The position numbers and the translations under genes are program-made. From Yersinia canariae (GTDB taxonomy: Bacteria; Pseudomonadota; Gammaproteobacteria; Enterobacterales; Enterobacteriaceae), in the NCBI RefSeq assembly GCF_009831415.1, contig NZ_CP043727.1, forward strand, positions 1,364,001 through 1,428,000: a stretch of DNA of 64,000 nucleotides. Direction: 5' to 3'. Position 1 is the first letter of the stretch. Each line of letters opens with the position of its first letter. Shown piece after piece: positions 52,513-63,944 of this stretch. The notes under the pieces were generated by a model, which was not told the DNA's origin, made no database searches, and saw nothing but the letters and a program-made list of their open reading frames with translations.

Positions 52513-53649
52513 ATGCCATTTAATCGCCCCACACTAAGCGAACTGCGTCAGCGCAATTTATCTTATATTCAGTCAGAACTAAAAACGGGTGGAAATTTAT
52601 TACGGTTTTCCAATATTGGCGTTATCAGTGATGCGGACGCAGGTATGGCGCATTTGCATTACGGCTATCTGGATTATATTGCTCTCCAATCCACGCCCTA
52701 CAATGCCACTGACGAATACCTTGCGGCGTGGGCAGCATTAAAAGATGTCTTTCGAAAATCCGCCAATCCGGCCACTTGCCCAACAGTGTTATTCACGGGC
52801 ACAGCAGACCGAGTCATTGCTGAGGGGAGCCTCTTAAATCGGGCTGATGGGTATCAATACCGCCTTGATGATGAAGTCATCATCGCCGTAGGTGGCACGG
52901 CATCGGGATCAATTACTGCTGTGCTCCCCAGCGTTCTTGATGATGTCTCTGGTGGCGGCATTGCAGGGAATGCGGATGCCGGTACCTCGCTTACTCTGGA
53001 TGTGGCAATTGATGGTGTCATTTCTGTCTCCACGGCTATGGTGAAAATATCGGGCGGGGCTGATATTGAGTCTGAGGATGCTTTTCGTTCACGCATGTTG
53101 CTGGCTTATCAAAATACACCTCAAGGTGGCAACGATACCGATTATCGAACATGGGCGCTGGCTGTTCCTGGCGTAACCCGCTGCTGGATTAAACGTCGTC
53201 TGATGGGGGCCGGTACTGTAGGTGTTTACATCATGTGTGATGGCAACGACTCTGACGGCTTTCCTGTTGGCACGGATGGGGTCTCTCAATTAGAAGCGTG
53301 GGGGGCGGTGAAGGCGACAGGTGATCAAGGACGGGTAGCCGATCACATCTACCCCTTACAGCCCATTATCGCCATAGTTTATGTCTGTGCGCCGGTAGCT
53401 GCTCCCGTGAATTTTGTGATTAGCGGAATGGCGGCGGCAGACAGTGCAACCCTACAGGCAGTCAATGCGGCAATTGATGAAGTGTTGTTCACTGAGGGTG
53501 AGCCGGGAGGGCGGATCTTGCTGTCATCACTGCTGCTGGCTATCGGTGATGTCGATGGCACCCGTGGCTTTATTCTTGATTCGCCAACAACCAATATTCA
53601 GCTCGAAACCGGTACACTGCCTGTCCGGGGCACGGTGACGTATCTATGA
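52513..53649 (+). CDS. Baseplate J/gp47 family protein
   Basis: 378 aa: PFNRPTLSELRQRNLSYIQSEL, YLAAWAALKDVFRKSA and the ESEDAFRSRMLLAYQNTPQGGNDTDYRTWAL segment are typical of Mu gp47/P2 gpJ baseplate wedge proteins. Confidence 0.92.
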   Translation: MPFNRPTLSELRQRNLSYIQSELKTGGNLLRFSNIGVISDADAGMAHLHYGYLDYIALQSTPYNATDEYLAAWAALKDVFRKSANPATCPTVLFTGTADRVIAEGSLLNRADGYQYRLDDEVIIAVGGTASGSITAVLPSVLDDVSGGGIAGNADAGTSLTLDVAIDGVISVSTAMVKISGGADIESEDAFRSRMLLAYQNTPQGGNDTDYRTWALAVPGVTRCWIKRRLMGAGTVGVYIMCDGNDSDGFPVGTDGVSQLEAWGAVKATGDQGRVADHIYPLQPIIAIVYVCAPVAAPVNFVISGMAAADSATLQAVNAAIDEVLFTEGEPGGRILLSSLLLAIGDVDGTRGFILDSPTTNIQLETGTLPVRGTVTYL

Positions 53650-54242
53650 GCCGATACTCCGTTGATGAATATACCGCAGCACTGCAAGCATTGATGCCCG
53701 GCGGACTCGTTTGGCCCCAGCGATTTAATGGAGTACAAACCAGCACGTTACGCGCACTGGCAAGATCGTTTCAACGCAGTGATGAGGATGCGCGCGACCT
53801 GCTTGCTGCGGCTTTCCCGTCCACCGCCACCGCCATGCTTCCTGAGTGGGAGGCGGCCCTCGGGCTTCCCGACTTGTGCGCCATTGGCGAGATTGACAGC
53901 ATTGCTCAACGGCAACGGGCGGTGGTATCCAAGCTATTTGGTATTGGTGGCCAGTCGGTCGCTTATTTTATACGGGTTGCTGAGGCGCTGGGCTACACCA
54001 TTTCTATTACGCAGTATCGACAGGCGTGTGCAGGCATGTCTGTTTGTGGCGATGCGTTGAATGGTGAGGACTGGCCCTTTACCAGTTTGATTACCGCACC
54101 GGAAACGACCATCAATTATGCTCAGTGTGGTTTAACGTATTGCGGTGATCCCTTGCGTACTTGGGGCAACAAACAGCTTGAATGCCGGTTAACAGCATTA
54201 AACCCCTCTCATACCCTTCTAAAATTTGGCTACGTGAACTAA
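53646..54242 (+). CDS. YmfQ/DUF2313 baseplate protein (Mu gp48-like)
   Basis: 198 aa: YSVDEYTAALQALMPGGLVWP start and a C-terminus with CGDPLRTWGNKQLECRL, as in YmfQ/DUF2313 proteins. Wedge component that anchors fibres. Overlaps gp47 by 4 bp. Confidence 0.87.
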   Translation: MSRYSVDEYTAALQALMPGGLVWPQRFNGVQTSTLRALARSFQRSDEDARDLLAAAFPSTATAMLPEWEAALGLPDLCAIGEIDSIAQRQRAVVSKLFGIGGQSVAYFIRVAEALGYTISITQYRQACAGMSVCGDALNGEDWPFTSLITAPETTINYAQCGLTYCGDPLRTWGNKQLECRLTALNPSHTLLKFGYVN

Positions 54243-54293
54243 CTCATTACCCTTTTATTCATTTTTAAGCGCCTTATCTGGCGAGGATTTACT

Positions 54294-55043
54294 ATGCAAA
54301 AAATTGGCGATATTCCTAATACACGGGCAGACAGTAATGGTGAGTTTACCGATGGCAATGTTGCGGGTGGTGTGCCACCCACGATATTACCGGCAGAGTG
54401 GTTTAATACCATTCAGCGTGAATTGATTAGTGTGTTGACACTGGCGGGGATCACGCCAGACCGCGCGAAGTTCAATCAGGTCGCAACCGCCGTCGCTAAA
54501 TTAATCACTGACGGTGGTTTTTTAAAAACAACTAACAACCTGGTTGAAATTAAGAACGCAGGCGCAACAGCGGTTGCTGCAACTCTTGCCAATCTTGATC
54601 TAAGCGACGTCGTGACCAAAGCTAATGGATCAGCCCAAAAGTCAAATAATTTAAGCGACCTTGCAGACAAATCTTTAGCTCGAAATAGCCTCGAACTAGG
54701 GACAGCAGCAACGCGCGCTGTTGGGACCGGAACGAATCAGATACCTGATATGAATAGTTTTGGAGCATCATTCGGGGCGAGTGGTTATCAAAAATTGCCG
54801 GGTGGATTGATCCTTCAGTGGGGCCGCGTAACAACTACTGCGGCCTTGATTGGTACGCAATGGAATTTCCCGATCACATTCCCCAACGCAGCGCTCTCAT
54901 ATTTTGCCATGACTGAAAACTCATCAGGCGACAGCAAATACTCAAATATTGGGCCGATTTCGGCAGCAAGTCGTACCGGTGCGACAGTGTCTAGCACTTA
55001 TCCGGGCACGGCTTCAAACTCTTGCTGGGCTATTGGCTACTAA
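54294..55043 (+). CDS. Tail fibre protein with gp53-like C-terminal domain
   Basis: 249 aa. The N-terminal GDIPNTRADSNGEFTDGNVAGGVPPT ... AEWFNTIQREL block attaches to the baseplate; the C-terminus (KLPGGLILQWGRVTTTAAL ... SNSCWAIGY) is the receptor-binding gp53-like domain of prophage fibres. Short for a fibre, with only one repeat block between the domains; may have lost shaft sequence. Confidence 0.87.
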   Translation: MQKIGDIPNTRADSNGEFTDGNVAGGVPPTILPAEWFNTIQRELISVLTLAGITPDRAKFNQVATAVAKLITDGGFLKTTNNLVEIKNAGATAVAATLANLDLSDVVTKANGSAQKSNNLSDLADKSLARNSLELGTAATRAVGTGTNQIPDMNSFGASFGASGYQKLPGGLILQWGRVTTTAALIGTQWNFPITFPNAALSYFAMTENSSGDSKYSNIGPISAASRTGATVSSTYPGTASNSCWAIGY

Positions 55044-55058
55044 CTAAGGGAGAATAAA

Positions 55059-55478
55059 ATGAAAGTATTTTACAGTGCAATTGACAACAGCTTTTATCCA
55101 AATGAACTACATGACCAATATGTTGCAGCAGGAAACTGGCCGGATGATGCTGTAGAGGTGAGCAATAAATTATTTCAAGAATTTATTACGGCTCCGGCAG
55201 GCAAAGAAAGGAAAGCAGGCGCTGATGGTATGCCGCGCTGGGTTGACGTCCAACCGCCCTCCAAAATTGAGTTAATCGCGCAGGCTGAATATAAAAAGAC
55301 TGAATTGATGTCTCAAGCAAATAGTGAAATAGCGCCACTGCAAGATGCAGTTGATCTGAATATGGCTAAAGCTGATGAAGTTACGGCGCTTCAATCATGG
55401 AAGAAATATCGGGTGTTGTTGAATCGTGTTGATATTGACGCGGCACCGGAGATTGATTGGCCAGTGGCGCCAGAATAA
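55059..55478 (+). CDS. Tail fibre assembly protein (Tfa family)
   Basis: 139 aa: MKVFYSAIDNSFYP start, KIELIAQAEYKKTELMSQANSEIAPLQDAVDLNMA and LQSWKKYRVLLNRVD are diagnostic for tail fibre assembly chaperones. It folds the fibre encoded just upstream. Last gene of the late operon. Confidence 0.92.
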   Translation: MKVFYSAIDNSFYPNELHDQYVAAGNWPDDAVEVSNKLFQEFITAPAGKERKAGADGMPRWVDVQPPSKIELIAQAEYKKTELMSQANSEIAPLQDAVDLNMAKADEVTALQSWKKYRVLLNRVDIDAAPEIDWPVAPE

Positions 55479-55488
55479 TAAATACAAA

Positions 55489-55514
55489 ACCGGGCTTAAT
55501 GGCCCGGTCTATTT
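55489..55514 (+). terminator. Late operon terminator
   Basis: Stem ACCGGGC / GCCCGGT with six-base loop TTAATG, followed by CTATTTATCT. Confidence 0.7.
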
Positions 55515-55536
55515 ATCTACGTTTTTGAATAGTGAC

Positions 55537-55626
55537 TTAAGCCTGCAACCAATCATCAGCACTTTCCCACGTTTCCTGCAAAATATCCTGAATCACTTCT
55601 TTGTCGTCAGGCATCCCGCCAAGCAC
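55537..55626 (-). CDS. Possible 29-residue protein
   Basis: GTG start at 55626, seven bases after a strong GAGGAGGG that overlaps the stop of the preceding minus-strand gene (TGAGGAGGG). The peptide is acidic (GMPDDKEVIQDILQETWESADDWLQA). A longer in-frame start exists upstream but would run 98 bp into the 91-aa gene. Probably the second cistron of the SOS-box operon. Confidence 0.5.
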   Translation of the reverse strand: MLGGMPDDKEVIQDILQETWESADDWLQA

Positions 55627-55639
55627 AGTTAATCCCTCC

Positions 55640-55915
55640 TCAACTGTGATAGCGGGTTTTGGTGTTAATGTCCTCAATACCCGATTCGATGTAATCCACA
55701 CGCCTCTGTAGTTCACGGATAAGCTTCTTGGCGGCATCCAAGCGGATCATGACTTGCTGGTCAGGATAATGCTCTGGTTCAATTTGCCTAAAGCCAGTGA
55801 GAGTATCAGTGAATGACGATCGCATGAGTATGAACTCTCCAAAGGCGCTGTGATCCGTGTCAAAAGAAGTCAGCTCTCGCATCCCAGTAAACTCGTCTTT
55901 AGGATTTCTTGCCAT
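55640..55915 (-). CDS. Small protein at the right prophage end, SOS-box controlled (BssS-like?)
   Basis: 91 aa. The second half (QQVMIRLDAAKKLIRELQRRVDYIESG) is faintly like the C-terminus of BssS biofilm-regulator proteins; this is only a by-eye resemblance. On the minus strand between the late terminator and attR. A near-perfect LexA box lies 19-38 bp upstream of its ATG, a position like dinI-type genes of lambdoid phages. Confidence 0.6.
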   Translation of the reverse strand: MARNPKDEFTGMRELTSFDTDHSAFGEFILMRSSFTDTLTGFRQIEPEHYPDQQVMIRLDAAKKLIRELQRRVDYIESGIEDINTKTRYHS

Positions 55916-55933
55916 GATTTAGCCTTATCTGGT

Positions 55934-55953
55934 TGCTGTGTATATATACAGTA
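55934..55953. promoter_or_regulatory. LexA (SOS) box
   Basis: TGCTGTGTATATATACAGTA, 18 of 20 positions match the E. coli SOS consensus, with CTG-N10-CAG intact. Centred about 28 bp before the 91-aa gene on the minus strand. Confidence 0.85.
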
Positions 55954-55981
55954 TTAAATTACATCGCGGTTGGAAAGTCCT

Positions 55982-55991
55982 TCTGCAAAAC
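55982..55991. repeat. Fourth arm-type repeat, right arm
   Basis: TCTGCAAAAC, matching the three CCWGCAAAAC repeats at 14065-14098. Lies 115 bp inside attR. Confidence 0.5.
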
Positions 55992-56106
55992 TATTTTTCT
56001 TTACTTGATAATCAATAGATTACAAACCCCATATTTGAATGTTTTCAATGAATAAAAAAGCCAATAACCATTTATTAATCATATGGTTGCTGGATTTTGG
56101 TGTATC

Positions 56107-56144
56107 TAAGTAATTGGTATATCGATATGTTATTAGGAAATAAG
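56107..56144. repeat. attR core
   Basis: Right copy of the 38-bp attachment repeat, differing from attL only at 56131. Between the last prophage gene and the end of cysZ. Confidence 0.92.
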
Positions 56145-56162
56145 TTTTAATCCCAATAACAA

Positions 56163-56181
56163 GGGCGTAACTGGCACGCCC
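56163..56181 (-). terminator. Possible cysZ terminator
   Basis: GGGCG / CGCCC hairpin just after the cysZ stop, followed on the minus strand by a weak T-rich tail. Confidence 0.45.
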
Positions 56182-56189
56182 CTACAAAA

Positions 56190-56957
56190 TTATCGTGATG
56201 GTTGAATAAACTGGTCGCGATAGCGATCAACCCACATTGCGGTCGCACCGCAGACTGCCACTGGCATAATCACCAAGTTAAGGAATGGGATCATAGTGAA
56301 TACACTCACCAGTGCGCCAAATTGCAGGTTATCTACCTTATCTTGACGCAAAGCGCTGCGCATTTGCTGAAAACTCACTTTGTGATTATCAAACGGATAG
56401 TCACAATATTGAATTGACAGCATCCAGGCACTGAACAGGAACCATAATACTGGGGCCAGTGTTTGACCGATACCCGGTACAAAATACAATAACAGCAGCA
56501 CTAATGCTCGGGGCAAGTAGTAAGTTAATTTACGCCATTCACGTGCCATAATCCGCGGTAAGTCCTTCATAATCCCCAGAATACCGGTATCCGGCAAGGG
56601 TTTCCCGGTCAGGCTAGCTTCTAACTGCTCGGCCAGCAAACCGTTAAAGGGAGCGGCGATAAAATTGGCCAGCGTGCTAAATAGATAACTGAATACCAGT
56701 AGCACTGAAATCACCATCACGGGCCACAATAGGTAACTGAGCCACTGTAACCAGTCAGGGACATAACTCATCAATTGGGGAACCCAGTCACCTATCCGGT
56801 TGAATAACCACCAGAAAGCCCCTCCCATTAGCAGAATATTCACCAATAAAGGCAAAATCACAAATCGCCGGATACCCGGGCGGGAAATTAACCGCCACCC
56901 TTGGGCAAAATAATGGATACCACTGACCTTTTTTACCGCTTTTTGCGTATACGCCAT
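56190..56957 (-). CDS. cysZ: Sulfate transporter CysZ
   Basis: 255 aa inner-membrane protein that imports sulfate for cysteine synthesis. Matches CysZ along its length ([55 protein letters not shown] end) with several hydrophobic segments. Normally adjacent to cysK; here the two are separated by the prophage. Confidence 0.96.
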   Translation of the reverse strand: MAYTQKAVKKVSGIHYFAQGWRLISRPGIRRFVILPLLVNILLMGGAFWWLFNRIGDWVPQLMSYVPDWLQWLSYLLWPVMVISVLLVFSYLFSTLANFIAAPFNGLLAEQLEASLTGKPLPDTGILGIMKDLPRIMAREWRKLTYYLPRALVLLLLYFVPGIGQTLAPVLWFLFSAWMLSIQYCDYPFDNHKVSFQQMRSALRQDKVDNLQFGALVSVFTMIPFLNLVIMPVAVCGATAMWVDRYRDQFIQPSR

Positions 56958-57176
56958 GCCATTGTGTTCTCTATAAGCTTATTGACCTGCATATCATATC
57001 GGTATGATTTCCCACTGCATAGTCACATATTGTATGAAAAGTGAGCGAAACATCTAGCATAATCATCTTTCTTCGAAGAAAATTGAGCACGGACTTGCAC
57101 TTGTGTTCGTTGGGAAATAGAGTTAAAGGGTGAATGTTTGCCGCGGTGGCAATGTATTGGAACAACAGAGATAGTA

Positions 57177-58151
57177 ATGATGCAGGATTTGCGTCTGATA
57201 TTAATCGTTGTTGGCGCGATCGCCATAATAGCGTTGTTATTGCATGGTTTATGGACCAGCCGTAAAGAACGCTCATCACTTTTTCGCGATCGCCCAGTTA
57301 AACGTCCGAAACAAGAACGTGTTGAAACCCCGATCGAGAGTCTCGATGAAGGGGTGGGAGAAGTGCGCGTCCGCACTGCTCATCCACAAGAGAAGCCTTC
57401 GTTTAATCATATTGATGATGACGACGATGAATTACCGGTGATTCAGCATACTGAAACCAAACCGGTACAGGTCAAGGCGGAGCCTCGCCAGAAACCTTTT
57501 GCTTCAGTGCCAGCAGATTATGACGACCCTCTTTTGGGTGGGCTAACTGCTGAGCAACCACCGCATGAATCACAGCGTGATCCTTTGCTCGGCTCGGTTG
57601 AAGAACCTTATTCACAACCGCGTCACGAAGAACCGCAGCATGTGGCTGAACGGGTGGCCCCACAGCATGTGGAATCACAACCGGAGCTTGTTGCTCCTGC
57701 TCCCGAGGTGAAACCGCAAAAACTGAAAGAAACCGTTTTGGTGTTGCATGTTGCTGCACATCACGGTGGTGCTCTTGGCGGTGAAGTTCTGCTGCAAAGT
57801 GTGCTTCAGTCTGGTTTCCAGTTTGGTGAAATGGGGATTTTCCATCGCCATCTTAGCCCTGCAGGCAGCGGCCCAGTATTATTCAGTTTGGCAAATATGG
57901 TGAAACCGGGTTCTTTTGACCCTGAGACCATGTCAGACTTCTCAACGCCGGGTGTCTCAATGTTTATGATGGTGCCGTCTTATGGCGATGCTAACCAAAA
58001 CTTCAAGTTGATGCTGCAATCAGCTCAACGCATTGCCGATGATGTCGGTGGTGTGGTATTGGATGATGAGCGCCGCATGATGACCCCGCAAAAATTGGAA
58101 ACATATAAGGCCCGCATCCGCGAAGTGTTGGATGCAAACGCAACCGCCTGA
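57177..58151 (+). CDS. zipA: Cell division protein ZipA
   Basis: 324 aa from ATG 57177 ([22 protein letters not shown], single membrane helix). Then a charged region, a Pro/Gln-rich flexible linker (about 75-185) and the C-terminal FtsZ-binding domain (about 190-320: [20 protein letters not shown]). It tethers FtsZ to the membrane at the division septum. Divergent from cysZ. Confidence 0.96.
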   Translation: MMQDLRLILIVVGAIAIIALLLHGLWTSRKERSSLFRDRPVKRPKQERVETPIESLDEGVGEVRVRTAHPQEKPSFNHIDDDDDELPVIQHTETKPVQVKAEPRQKPFASVPADYDDPLLGGLTAEQPPHESQRDPLLGSVEEPYSQPRHEEPQHVAERVAPQHVESQPELVAPAPEVKPQKLKETVLVLHVAAHHGGALGGEVLLQSVLQSGFQFGEMGIFHRHLSPAGSGPVLFSLANMVKPGSFDPETMSDFSTPGVSMFMMVPSYGDANQNFKLMLQSAQRIADDVGGVVLDDERRMMTPQKLETYKARIREVLDANATA

Positions 58152-58184
58152 TAATGTTGCCTCGCAATGAATCGAATTAACCCG

Positions 58185-58209
58185 AACCCCCGCATGCCGG
58201 GGGTTTTTT
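58185..58209 (+). terminator. zipA terminator
   Basis: AACCCCC / GGGGGTT stem with GCATGCC loop and a TTTTTT tail, between zipA and ligA. Confidence 0.85.
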
Positions 58210-58223
58210 ATCTTTGATGGTGA

Positions 58224-60239
<2,016 letters not shown>

Positions 60240-60258
60240 TCTTACTGCCGGAGGATGT

Positions 60259-60474
60259 GTGGAAAAAGAGAATCTGGTGGAGATCGCCAATACCCGTATG
60301 CCCTTTGGTAAATATCAGGGGCGGGTATTAATCGATCTTCCTGAAGAGTATCTGCTTTGGTTCGCGCGCAAGGGCGAATTTCCGCAAGGCAAGCTGGGTA
60401 TGCTGATGGAAATGACTCTGGCCATTAAGATTGAGGGGCTGGATAGTTTGGTTAAGCCACTTAAACGCGGCTAA
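60259..60474 (+). CDS. DUF3820 family protein (YpeB-like)
   Basis: 71 aa from GTG 60259 (VEKENLVEIANTRMPFGKYQGRVL ... PEEYLLWFARKGEFP), matching E. coli YpeB/DUF3820, a putative quorum-sensing-regulated factor-like small protein of unknown role. GGAGG is four bases before the GTG. Located directly after ligA as in E. coli. Confidence 0.88.
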   Translation: MEKENLVEIANTRMPFGKYQGRVLIDLPEEYLLWFARKGEFPQGKLGMLMEMTLAIKIEGLDSLVKPLKRG

Positions 60475-60549
60475 TTTTGCATTCTGAAATATGGCGATGA
60501 AAAATATTTAATCGTCGCCATTACCTTGTTTTATAAGGCATAAACTTCA

Positions 60550-60891
60550 TTAAATATAAACGTCAATCTGGTTTTGTGCGGAAGGGCGGTTTACCCCATC
60601 ACCGGTTGGCGCACTCGCGGTGGTACTGGTGTCATCACCCTCTTTGGCTTTCTCCGCTGCCTGCGCTTCAATACGAGCAACTTGGGCTTGGAGTGCTGCA
60701 ATTTGACTCTGAATTTGTTGCTGTTGCTTTTGTAATTCATCAGCGGTCAAACCAGAGTCTTTTAAAGTGCTTAACTTTTCGGTCAGTTTTTGGATTTGTT
60801 GATTAAGAGATTTAATCTGCGCCGCAGTACTGCTGTCTGATGAGCTACTACTGCTCACTGAGACTGAAGCTGTAGAGATTGTATTCGACAT
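60550..60891 (-). CDS. FlxA-like protein
   Basis: 113 aa from ATG 60891, five bases after AAGGAG. Ser-rich N-terminus, then a long Gln-rich coiled coil (SLNQQIQKLTEKLSTLK, LQKQQQQIQSQIAALQAQVARIE) characteristic of the FlxA family. Function not established; flxA of E. coli is flagellar-regulated. Confidence 0.8.
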   Translation of the reverse strand: MSNTISTASVSVSSSSSSDSSTAAQIKSLNQQIQKLTEKLSTLKDSGLTADELQKQQQQIQSQIAALQAQVARIEAQAAEKAKEGDDTSTTASAPTGDGVNRPSAQNQIDVYI

Positions 60892-61035
60892 CATTACTCC
60901 TTAGAAAACGTGAGTGGAGTAATGCTTATCGACTGGCAGATATTAACCTTTAACTTTCAGGGGCGACTTTACGCAATCTTATCACTTACTTATCACTTGG
61001 TGTTTTTTTGACCACACAATTTGCGTTTTGAAGGG

Positions 61036-61596
61036 CTAAACCACCAATTGCAATTCAGGCCAATGTTGTTGCCAACCTTTGCTATTGACCCGCTGGTAGT
61101 ATGTATCGATCTCGCCATTTTTGCTGTTCAACGTAATCGTTTTACTCAATAAAGCACTTAAGCCAAACGGGGCTATCAGTTCAATATCGCCATTATCTTT
61201 AAGGCTGGCACCAATAGCCGTCTCCACTTCAACCCAGTAGCTGATGGCATCTTCCGTGCTGGTGTAAGGCCATCGACCACTGCGAAGATGCATTCTGGCC
61301 TGGTTTTTGACTGACCACGGGAATGATTTATGCATGGCGGATGTGGTGTGATTGAGTTGTTCTTCGAGCTGAAAATCATGTTGCTCGCTGGCATCTTGCT
61401 CATCGAAATAGACTAAATCAATATCATTAAGTGGCGTGGGGGAAAGGTGCCCATGCAGCTTATCCCACACCAAATTACGGACAAATCCTGCCGCGAGACA
61501 CCATTGGTTTAACCGAAGTTCACGGGCAATAGACAGGGCTTGCATCCGGTAGGGGTCAGCGCGTAACCATTCAATGATTTGTTGCTGCGGGTTCAT
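61036..61596 (-). CDS. Nucleotidyltransferase-like family protein
   Basis: 186 aa. AAGFVRNLVWDKLHG and PLNDIDLVYFDEQD match the small nucleotidyltransferase-like family (NTP_transf_6), where DID would be the metal-binding pair. Complete. Substrate unknown. Confidence 0.8.
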   Translation of the reverse strand: MNPQQQIIEWLRADPYRMQALSIARELRLNQWCLAAGFVRNLVWDKLHGHLSPTPLNDIDLVYFDEQDASEQHDFQLEEQLNHTTSAMHKSFPWSVKNQARMHLRSGRWPYTSTEDAISYWVEVETAIGASLKDNGDIELIAPFGLSALLSKTITLNSKNGEIDTYYQRVNSKGWQQHWPELQLVV

Positions 61597-61692
61597 CGCC
61601 TATTTCCTCGGCAATCAAGATGTTTGAAGAGCAAATAGCATAGCAGTGGGAAATAATAAATTGGAGAGAAATAATGACATATGGGGCAAAGC

Positions 61693-61719
61693 AAAAAACC
61701 GGCTATAAGCCGGTTTTTT
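61693..61719 (-). terminator. Terminator of the tRNA-Ala genes
   Basis: Stem AAAAAACCGGCT / AGCCGGTTTTTT with a three-base loop, 7 bp beyond the 3' end of the downstream tRNA-Ala. Confidence 0.88.
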
Positions 61720-61725
61720 AAAGAG

Positions 61726-61801
<76 letters not shown>

Positions 61802-61880
61802 ACAAATGTGGTTGTTCGTACTGATTTATCTATCATGCCATCCATTTATCGAGTTTGAAAACTTTATCAAACAAGAAATT

Positions 61881-61956
<76 letters not shown>

Positions 61957-62081
61957 AATGTGCACATAATAAATCGTGTGAACGGGGCGCATGATATGAA
62001 ACCCCTGAAACAGTGTCAACGGCTAATTCGATTTCTCACGTTAAGCGCTGAAAAAGCCGCCAAATCAGTGAGCAACCACAT

Positions 62082-62108
62082 AAAAAAGGCGACTTTAATA
62101 AGTCGCCT
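62082..62108 (-). terminator. gltX terminator
   Basis: Stem AGGCGACTT / AAGTCGCCT with loop TAAT; on the minus strand it is followed by TTTTTT. 17 bp past the gltX stop. Confidence 0.88.
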
Positions 62109-62124
62109 GATAACACACTCGGTT

Positions 62125-63540
62125 TTATTGCTGCGCTTCGCGTTCGCCAATAAAGGCCAGAGCTTTATCAATACGCGCCAGTGAGCGTGCTTGACCGATG
62201 GCATGAACAGTTACGTCCATTCCTGGAGATTGGCCTGCACCAGTAACAGCAACGCGCAGTGGCATGCCCACTTTGCCCATACCCACACCCAGCTCATCTG
62301 CAGTGCCCTGAATGGCATTGTGGACGTTTTCAGTGGTCCAGTTAGTGATAGCAGCAAGTTTAGCTCTGACGGCTTCAAGTGGCTGGCGTGCAACAGGGCG
62401 CAAATGTTTTTTCGCGGCATCTGCGTCGAACTCATCAAACTCTTCATAGAAGTAACGGCAAGACTCGGCCATTTCTTTTAGTGTCTTACAGCGCTCACCG
62501 AGCAGTTTAACTATTTCAGCCAGCTCAGGGCCATTACGGGTATCAATACCCAACTGCTCAACCTGCCACGATAGGTGCACGGCAACCTGTTCTGCTGGCA
62601 AGCTATTGATATAGTGATGATTCAGCCACTGTAGTTTTTCAGTATTGAAAGCACTGGCAGATTTGCTGACGGCATCCAAGGTGAATAACTCGGTCATTTC
62701 AGCAACAGAGAAAATCTCCTGATCACCATGAGACCAACCTAGGCGCACCAGATAATTCAACAGTGCTTCTGGCAAATAGCCGTCATCACGGTATTGCATC
62801 ACGCCGACCGCACCATGACGTTTAGACAGTTTTTTGCCATCATCGCCCAGAATCATTGAAACATGCGCATATTCAGGAATCGGCGCGCCGAGCGCTTTCA
62901 GAATATTAATTTGGCGAGGGGTATTGTTGATATGGTCTTCGCCACGAATAACATGGGTGATTTCCATATCCCAGTCATCAACGACTACGCAGAAGTTATA
63001 CGTTGGTGAACCATCGGTACGGCGGATAATTAAATCATCCAGCTCTTGGTTACTAAATTCGATTGGGCCACGGATTTTATCATCGAAAATAACGGAGCCT
63101 TCCTGCGGGTTACGAAAACGCACTACAGAAGGTTCATCGGCACCATGGGAACACTGGCTATCACGGCAGCGGCCATCGTAGCGAGGCTTTTCACCATTGG
63201 CCATTTGGGCTTCGCGTAATTCATCCAAACGCTCTTTAGAGCAATAGCATCTATATGCGGTGCCATTTTCTAACATTTGGTCAATCACCGCATTGTAGCG
63301 ATCGAAACGTTTGGTTTGGAAATACGGGCCTTCATCCCAATCCAGATTTAGCCAGTTCATACCGTCCATAATGGCGTCGATGGCTTCCTGAGTTGAACGT
63401 TCAAGATCGGTATCTTCAATGCGCAAAATAAATTCACCCCCTAAGTGACGGGTGAAAAGCCAGGAATACAATGCGGTACGTGCGCCGCCTACGTGGAGAT
63501 AGCCAGTAGGACTGGGTGCAAAACGGGTTTTGATTTTCAT
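62125..63540 (-). CDS. gltX: Glutamyl-tRNA synthetase GltX
   Basis: 471 aa class I synthetase charging tRNA-Glu. HIGH-type motif in [21 protein letters not shown]-type motif in [11 protein letters not shown], zinc-binding CYC/C region ([10 protein letters not shown] ... CRDSQCSHG). Full length. Divergent from the tRNA-Val cluster. Confidence 0.97.
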   Translation of the reverse strand: MKIKTRFAPSPTGYLHVGGARTALYSWLFTRHLGGEFILRIEDTDLERSTQEAIDAIMDGMNWLNLDWDEGPYFQTKRFDRYNAVIDQMLENGTAYRCYCSKERLDELREAQMANGEKPRYDGRCRDSQCSHGADEPSVVRFRNPQEGSVIFDDKIRGPIEFSNQELDDLIIRRTDGSPTYNFCVVVDDWDMEITHVIRGEDHINNTPRQINILKALGAPIPEYAHVSMILGDDGKKLSKRHGAVGVMQYRDDGYLPEALLNYLVRLGWSHGDQEIFSVAEMTELFTLDAVSKSASAFNTEKLQWLNHHYINSLPAEQVAVHLSWQVEQLGIDTRNGPELAEIVKLLGERCKTLKEMAESCRYFYEEFDEFDADAAKKHLRPVARQPLEAVRAKLAAITNWTTENVHNAIQGTADELGVGMGKVGMPLRVAVTGAGQSPGMDVTVHAIGQARSLARIDKALAFIGEREAQQ

Positions 63541-63766
63541 TGGGTTCGATGCCTTATTACGCTACGCCGGCCAGCAAACACTGGCTGTTGCTCGAAATTC
63601 GAAAAAGTAGGCGACATTCTACCACCCTGAGGTAATTCCTCAACGATGTTACCGGCATGCAATTGATGATTACTGATAGATCCGGCTAAAGAAGCGCCCA
63701 CAGCGGCGATAAATATCGCATCCTGTTTAAATTTGCGGCGAACGATTGTTTTCGTTTTAAAAACCG

Positions 63767-63794
63767 TTGACTCACTTCGAACTATCCCTATAAT
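63767..63794 (+). promoter_or_regulatory. Promoter of the tRNA-Val cluster
   Basis: TTGACT (63767-63772), 16-bp spacer, perfect TATAAT (63789-63794), followed by the GC-rich discriminator GCGACTCC typical of stringently controlled stable-RNA promoters. The first tRNA starts 21 bases after the -10. Confidence 0.85.
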
Positions 63795-63814
63795 GCGACT
63801 CCAACAACACGGCG

Positions 63815-63890
63815 GGGCGATTAGCTCAGTTGGTAGAGCATCTCCTTTACACGGAGGGGGTCATCAGTTCGAATCTGGTATCGCCCACCA
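63815..63890 (+). tRNA. tRNA-Val (anticodon TAC)
   Basis: 76 nt with CCA: acceptor GGGCGAT/ATCGCCC, anticodon loop TTTACAC (TAC), T arm GTTCGAATC. First gene of the valU-type cluster beside gltX. Confidence 0.96.
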
Positions 63891-63944
63891 AACTCGACGT
63901 GTTGTAAAGTATATGAAATACAAAGCATTAAATGAGATAGATGA

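Larger units (their letters stand above)
13919..56144. mobile_element. Complete lambdoid/Mu-tailed prophage (about 42.2 kb)
   Basis: Bounded by a 38-bp direct repeat (37 of 38 identical) and containing every module in order: integration, leftward early genes, immunity, replication, late regulator, lysis, lambda-type head, Mu-type contractile tail and fibres. No frame-disrupted structural gene or insertion sequence was seen, so it is probably inducible. Inserted between cysZ and cysK. Confidence 0.95.

Noticed and set aside
55537..55737. 66-codon minus-strand frame as a full gene
   Set aside because: It runs 98 bp into the 91-aa gene and lacks a ribosome site at its start; the GTG at 55626 after GAGGAGGG is the better start.
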